This document shows, piece after piece, positions 32,985 to 36,561 of a DNA stretch of 36,561 nt. A program made the position numbers and the translations under genes. Each line of letters starts with the position of its first letter. Within the stretch, counting starts at the first letter, position 1. The notes beneath the pieces were generated by a model. That model did not search any database. It saw only the letters and a list, made by a program, of their open reading frames with translations, and was not told the origin of the DNA. The DNA is from Acidobacteriota bacterium (GTDB taxonomy: Bacteria; Acidobacteriota; Terriglobia; Terriglobales; Acidobacteriaceae): positions 1-36,561 of the forward strand of contig JAJYSV010000041.1 in NCBI GenBank assembly GCA_021793405.1. Reading direction: 5' to 3'.

Positions 32985-33626
32985 GTGGAAATGGGCCTTG
33001 ATTTTTCAGGGATAGCGAGAGAGATGAGGCGATCGATGCAGAACGGTGCCGATAAGAAGATTCGGGACGGTTTGCCGCGCAAGATTCCGTGGGGCGCTGG
33101 GCTCATTCGCCATATTCCGCCGGGGCAGTTTGCGCGGTACCTGATGGTGGGGCTGTGGAATACCGTCTTCGGTTACAGCGTGTATGCGTTGTTCACCGTG
33201 CTGCTGATGCCGCGGCTGCGCTTCGGCTACATTGTGGCCTCGGTGCTTTCCAATCTGATGAGCATCACGGTTGCATATATTGGTTACAAGTTTTTCGTTT
33301 TCAAGACCCAGGGAAATTACCTGGTGGAGTGGTTCCGGTGCATCCTTGTCTACGGAAGTGGAGTGCTGCCGGGCCTGGTGCTGCTGCCTTTGCTGGTGGA
33401 GGGACTGCAGCACGGCTTGCACCTGCAACGCAGCGCGCCGTACATTGCGGGGGCTATGGTGATGGGAACGACCGTGCTCTACAGCTTCTTCGGGCATAAG
33501 CACTTTTCGTTCCGGGTTCCGGAGGATGCGGCGCATGACGCAGCCACGGAAGTATTTGCGCCGATCGAGGATGTGGTGGAAGGCGTGATTGCCGAGCCGC
33601 CACCGGAGCCAGGAAATCGAGTATGA
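32985..33626 (+). CDS. GtrA-like membrane protein
   Basis: This protein has 213 residues. Four membrane helices start at about residue 50: FARYLMVGLWNTVFGYSVYA, YIVASVLSNLMSITVAYIGY with KFFVFKT, a third around VYGSGVLPGLVLLPLLV, and a fourth ending FFGHKHFSF. These are the GtrA family marks (VG..N...GY, Y...K..VF, K..F.F). GtrA proteins are thought to flip polyprenyl-linked glucose across the inner membrane. An acidic tail of about 40 residues is extra. The start is uncertain: GTG 32985, ATG 32991 and ATG 33024 (with GAGAG) are all in frame. A GtrB-like gene follows 79 bases later. Confidence 0.85.
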   Translation: MEMGLDFSGIAREMRRSMQNGADKKIRDGLPRKIPWGAGLIRHIPPGQFARYLMVGLWNTVFGYSVYALFTVLLMPRLRFGYIVASVLSNLMSITVAYIGYKFFVFKTQGNYLVEWFRCILVYGSGVLPGLVLLPLLVEGLQHGLHLQRSAPYIAGAMVMGTTVLYSFFGHKHFSFRVPEDAAHDAATEVFAPIEDVVEGVIAEPPPEPGNRV

Positions 33627-33705
33627 ATCTTTCTCAACCAGCTTGTCATTCGGGAAATCTCGCAGGCCCAGTACTATAGTTTGCATACAAACATCGCGAG
33701 GCGAC

Positions 33706-34698
33706 GTGAAGACGATTAGCATCATTACCCCCTGCTACAACGAAGAAGACAATGTTGTCGAACTGTATACGCGCGTGCGCGCGGTGATCGCATCGCTGGG
33801 GCGCTACAAGTATGAGCACATCTTCATCGATAACGCTTCCGAGGACCGTACCGTTGCAGTGTTGAAGGGCCTGGCGGCGGCCGATCCGAACGTGAAGATT
33901 ATTGTGAACTCGCGCAACTTCGGCCATGTCCGCAGCCCCATGCATGCCTTCTGGCAGGCGCAGGGAGATGCCGTGATCGGAATTGTCGCGGACATGCAGG
34001 ACCCGCCCGAGATGATTGCCGACCTGGTGCAGGGCTGGGAGGAAGGGTATTCGATGGTGCTGGCCATCAAGCGCAGCAGCGGGGAACATCCGCTGATGTT
34101 CTGGGCGCGGAAGCGGTATTACGCGCTGGTGAACCGCCTGTCCTCGATCGAAACATTTGAGAATTTTACCGGCTTTGGGCTGTATGACCGGCGCGTGGTG
34201 GATCTGGTGAAATCCTTTGGCGATCCGTACCCGTATTTTCGCGGGATGATCGCGGAGATCGGTTTGCCGCATAAAAAGATCTTTTACGACCAGCCGGGGC
34301 GGAAGCGCGGCATCACGAAGAACAATTTCTACACGCTATACGACTACGGCATGCTGGGCATCATCAATCACTCTAAAGTGCCGTTGCGGCTGATGACATT
34401 TACCGGTTTCGGCGGCGCGCTGATGTCGTTCCTGACCGGAATGGCCTACCTGGTGTACAAGATTTTGTTCTGGCGCCGGTTTTCTGTCGGCATTGCGCCG
34501 GTGGTGATTGGGATGTTCTTCGTCAGCTCCATTCTGCTGGTATTTATGGGGGTGATGGGGGAGTATATCGGCGCGATTCATACCCAGATTCAACACCGGC
34601 CATTCGCTGTGGAACGGGAACGCGTGAACTTTGAGTTTCCACCGCAGCCGCCATTGGGACCGGAAGCACCCACAAGCATTTCTGCGCCGCCAAAGTAG
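33706..34698 (+). CDS. GtrB/DPM-like polyprenyl-phosphate glycosyltransferase
   Basis: This protein has 330 residues. The GT2 domain (1-230) has SIITPCYNEEDNV, DNASEDRTV, and VADMQDPPEMI with the Asp pair of the active site, then GFGLYDRRVVD. Two C-terminal helices follow (LMTFTGFGGALMSFLTGMAY and IGMFFVSSILLVFMGVMG) with the GEYIGAIHTQ end typical of GtrB and dolichol-phosphate-sugar synthases. It loads a sugar onto a polyprenyl phosphate. GTG 33706 has GAGGCGAC just upstream and starts at the conserved first strand. With the GtrA-like protein before it and a GT39-type transferase after it, it forms a three-component sugar modification set. Confidence 0.88.
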   Translation: MKTISIITPCYNEEDNVVELYTRVRAVIASLGRYKYEHIFIDNASEDRTVAVLKGLAAADPNVKIIVNSRNFGHVRSPMHAFWQAQGDAVIGIVADMQDPPEMIADLVQGWEEGYSMVLAIKRSSGEHPLMFWARKRYYALVNRLSSIETFENFTGFGLYDRRVVDLVKSFGDPYPYFRGMIAEIGLPHKKIFYDQPGRKRGITKNNFYTLYDYGMLGIINHSKVPLRLMTFTGFGGALMSFLTGMAYLVYKILFWRRFSVGIAPVVIGMFFVSSILLVFMGVMGEYIGAIHTQIQHRPFAVERERVNFEFPPQPPLGPEAPTSISAPPK

Positions 34699-34717
34699 CA
34701 TGAGTCCACAGACTCGT

Positions 34718-34723
34718 TAGGAT
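34718..34723 (+). promoter_or_regulatory. -10-like box before the GT39-type gene
   Basis: TAGGAT lies six bases before the GTG at 34730. It could start a leaderless mRNA within the Gtr group; no -35 is clear. Confidence 0.35.
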
Positions 34724-34729
34724 CGCGAT

Positions 34730-36319
34730 GTGACGCAATCTTGTGAAGGCAAGCAAGTGAATGACATAGCGGCTCTGCGGGACAGTCTGCCGCCGTTGCC
34801 TGACTTGCGAGCGGCTGTACAGTTGGCGTTGATCTTTGCCACTGTCAAATTATCGGTCCATATTTTTGCGAATTGGTTAGCACCGCATCTCGGATATGGC
34901 CTTTTTCGGGATGAGCTTTATTTTATCGACTGTGGCAGGCGCCTGGCTTGGGGTTACGTAGACCAGGCGCCGATGGTGGCGCTGCAGGCGCGTGTGGCAG
35001 AGATCCTTTTCGGCCATTCGCTCATTGGACTTCGCCTCTTTTCGGCCATGGCTGGCTCGGCGACAGTATTTCTGACAGGCATGTTGGTCTGGGCCCTTGC
35101 AGGGCCCCCTGTTGCCCAAGCAATTGGTATGACCGCTGTTCTATTTTCTCCGTTTTACTTGGCTTTTGGCGACTACCTATCCATGAATAGTTTTGAGCCT
35201 GTGTTCTGGATGACGATTGCGCTAGTTGCAATCATGTTGGCGCGCGGAGCAAACCCGCGTTGGTGGCTCATCATCGGGTTGGCATGCGGACTCGGCATCG
35301 AAAATAAGCAAGACATCGTATTTTTTATGGCAGCGCTGCTTACGGGCCTGCTAGTTTCGCCACAACGGAAATTGCTCGTAAATCGCTGGGTATTAGTTGC
35401 GATTGCGATCACGGTTGTAATTGCGCTGCCGAATTTGATTTGGCAGATAAGAAACGACTGGCCGACGTGGCAATTTCTACGTAATCCGCAGCGACCGATC
35501 ATCCATCACCATTTTCTAGGTTTCGTGCTACAGCAATTATTGTTTATGAACATCACTTGGATGCTGGCGGGAGTTGGGCTGCTGTGGCTACTGTTCTCGA
35601 CGCCAGCGAGAAAATTCCGCTTCCTGGCCTTTGGATATATTTTGTTTTTCTTTTTGATGTTTGCTTTGCATGCGAGCACGTACTACCTTGGGCCGCATTA
35701 TCCTATCTTGATCGCAGCCGGGGCGATTGCTTGGGAGGCATCAACCCGAAATCGTCGCTGGGCACTTGTTGCCGTCGTGTCCTTAATGGTTGCCTACGAC
35801 GTTATTTATATTCCCATGTCCATCCCGTTACAAAGGCCTGCTGCCTTTCTCCGGTACAGGAACGCAGTCATGAGGTTCACGAACCCGTTCAGCCAAGCGG
35901 ACGACGAGACGATCGGCCAATGGTACTCGGATAAGATTGGCTGGCCAGAAATGGTCCGGGATGTTGCGGAGGCGTATGACTCTCTGCCACCAAACGAACA
36001 GGCAAGAACAGCGATTCTTTCTCAGTTCTACGGGGATGCGAGTGCGATTGATATTCTGGGTGCGAGATATGGATTGCCGAACGCAGTCAGTGGCAATCAG
36101 AATTTCTGGCTCTGGGGGCCGCGCGGCTACGATGGAGAATATGTGATTGCGGTTGGGTATTCCCGAGATGAGATACCCAATGTCTTTGGCTCTGTCCAAC
36201 AAGTTGGACAAGTTTACAGCCGCTACGCAACGGCCTATGAAAATAGGCCAATTTTTCTATGTAAAGACATGTATCCTCCACTTCGCCAGTATTGGCCACA
36301 CCTAAAGAACTGGAGATAA
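34730..36319 (+). CDS. GT39/ArnT-like membrane glycosyltransferase
   Basis: This protein has 529 residues and about eleven helices. The first periplasmic loop has GLFRDELYFIDCGRRLAWGY followed by VDQAPM, the DE-x-Y and Q/H-x-P pattern of GT39/ArnT enzymes that take sugar from a polyprenyl phosphate. A periplasmic C-terminal domain (about 380-529) may bind the acceptor. After a GtrA-like and a GtrB-like gene it fits the GtrC role, the transferase that decorates the final glycan. The codons look more AT-rich than those of its neighbours, hinting at transfer. The GTG start at 34730 is uncertain; a GTG at about 34757 is in frame. It is the last gene before the right terminal repeat. Confidence 0.87.
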   Translation: MTQSCEGKQVNDIAALRDSLPPLPDLRAAVQLALIFATVKLSVHIFANWLAPHLGYGLFRDELYFIDCGRRLAWGYVDQAPMVALQARVAEILFGHSLIGLRLFSAMAGSATVFLTGMLVWALAGPPVAQAIGMTAVLFSPFYLAFGDYLSMNSFEPVFWMTIALVAIMLARGANPRWWLIIGLACGLGIENKQDIVFFMAALLTGLLVSPQRKLLVNRWVLVAIAITVVIALPNLIWQIRNDWPTWQFLRNPQRPIIHHHFLGFVLQQLLFMNITWMLAGVGLLWLLFSTPARKFRFLAFGYILFFFLMFALHASTYYLGPHYPILIAAGAIAWEASTRNRRWALVAVVSLMVAYDVIYIPMSIPLQRPAAFLRYRNAVMRFTNPFSQADDETIGQWYSDKIGWPEMVRDVAEAYDSLPPNEQARTAILSQFYGDASAIDILGARYGLPNAVSGNQNFWLWGPRGYDGEYVIAVGYSRDEIPNVFGSVQQVGQVYSRYATAYENRPIFLCKDMYPPLRQYWPHLKNWR

Positions 36320-36435
36320 AAAGCTTCGATTAGGCCGCAAGGAAATGAGAGTTGGCTGAAATCGACCGCTGGAGACGGAGACGGGACGCTGAGACAGTCG
36401 ATGGGGACAGCTGACTATCCACCACACGTCCGCGC

Positions 36436-36561
36436 TAGCCGCGATTTCTCACGGTGCTATTCGATGAGTAAATGCGGGGGGCAAAAATAATTAGCAAAAG
36501 GCCGCTGTTTTTATGGCATAACTGCGTTGTTCAGGCGTAGTCGAATGCCGAGAAAAGGAGC
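36436..36561. repeat. Right copy of 126-bp terminal inverted repeat
   Basis: This is the exact inverse of positions 2-127. It is preceded by CGCGC, while the left copy continues into a hairpin repeat, so the two copies have different flanks. The 116 bases between the last gene and this copy hold no gene. Confidence 0.85.

Noticed and set aside
1-36561. Whole window as a transposon or linear element with terminal inverted repeats
   Set aside because: There is no transposase, integrase or replication gene, and the content (serS, mutY) is core chromosome.

Overview
The window looks like a chromosomal piece of an acidobacterium of class Terriglobia (subdivision 1 type). This is inferred from gene content and style, not from a marker gene. 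The clues are a large TonB-dependent receptor with an N-terminal carboxypeptidase-regulatory-like domain, exported proteins that carry an LPDAPSP-type motif just after the signal peptide, a fused response regulator/thioredoxin-reductase-like protein, GC-rich coding sequence, and scattered intergenic hairpin repeats ending in a CACCCAGG-like tail. There are no phage genes, transposases, rRNA, tRNA or CRISPR arrays that I can support. serS and mutY mark it as core chromosome.

Layout. 1-326: a 126-bp sequence repeated in inverted orientation at the far right end, then a pair of hairpin repeats. 327-4650: an RlpA-like lipoprotein (minus), then three tandem paralogous exported proteins of unknown function (plus). 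4811-6160: an exported parallel beta-helix protein (minus). 6161-7103: a long non-coding stretch with several small repeats. 7104-9215: a radical SAM enzyme closely resembling archaeal tetraether lipid synthase (Tes/MJ0619), with its own terminator. 9414-12686: mutY, a small exported protein and serS. 12980-14091: a two-gene unit of a small membrane protein and a LolA-like protein. 14121-15512: a membrane glycosyltransferase (minus). 15606-19118: a 1170-residue GH18/NodB/GT2 fusion. 19222-21886: a three-gene envelope operon (PA2779-like protein, C39-like cysteine peptidase, TPR plus beta-barrel). 21928-23523: a PruA/RocA-type aldehyde dehydrogenase. 23628-28481: a signalling island of a CheY-like regulator, a NarL-type regulator with a degenerate receiver, a receiver/flavoprotein fusion and a cyclic-nucleotide-domain histidine kinase. 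28598-31555: the TonB-dependent receptor. 31898-36319: a glycosyltransferase group with a GtrA/GtrB/GT39 set.

How the genes fit together. Most of the window serves the cell envelope: peptidoglycan processing (RlpA), possible membrane-spanning lipid formation (Tes homolog), exopolysaccharide synthesis and trimming (the fusion), lipoprotein or lipid carriage (LolA-like), outer-membrane transport, and polyprenyl-linked sugar modification (Gtr set). The signalling island couples a histidine kinase to a flavoprotein output, probably redox sensing. Several genes have a -10-like hexamer only 6 to 8 bases before the start codon and no Shine-Dalgarno sequence, which suggests leaderless transcripts.

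The strongest candidates for new biology are the three-paralog LPDAPSP family, the Tes homolog in a bacterium, and the PA2779/C39/TPR-barrel operon. All functional statements rest on motif reading by eye; no searches were run.
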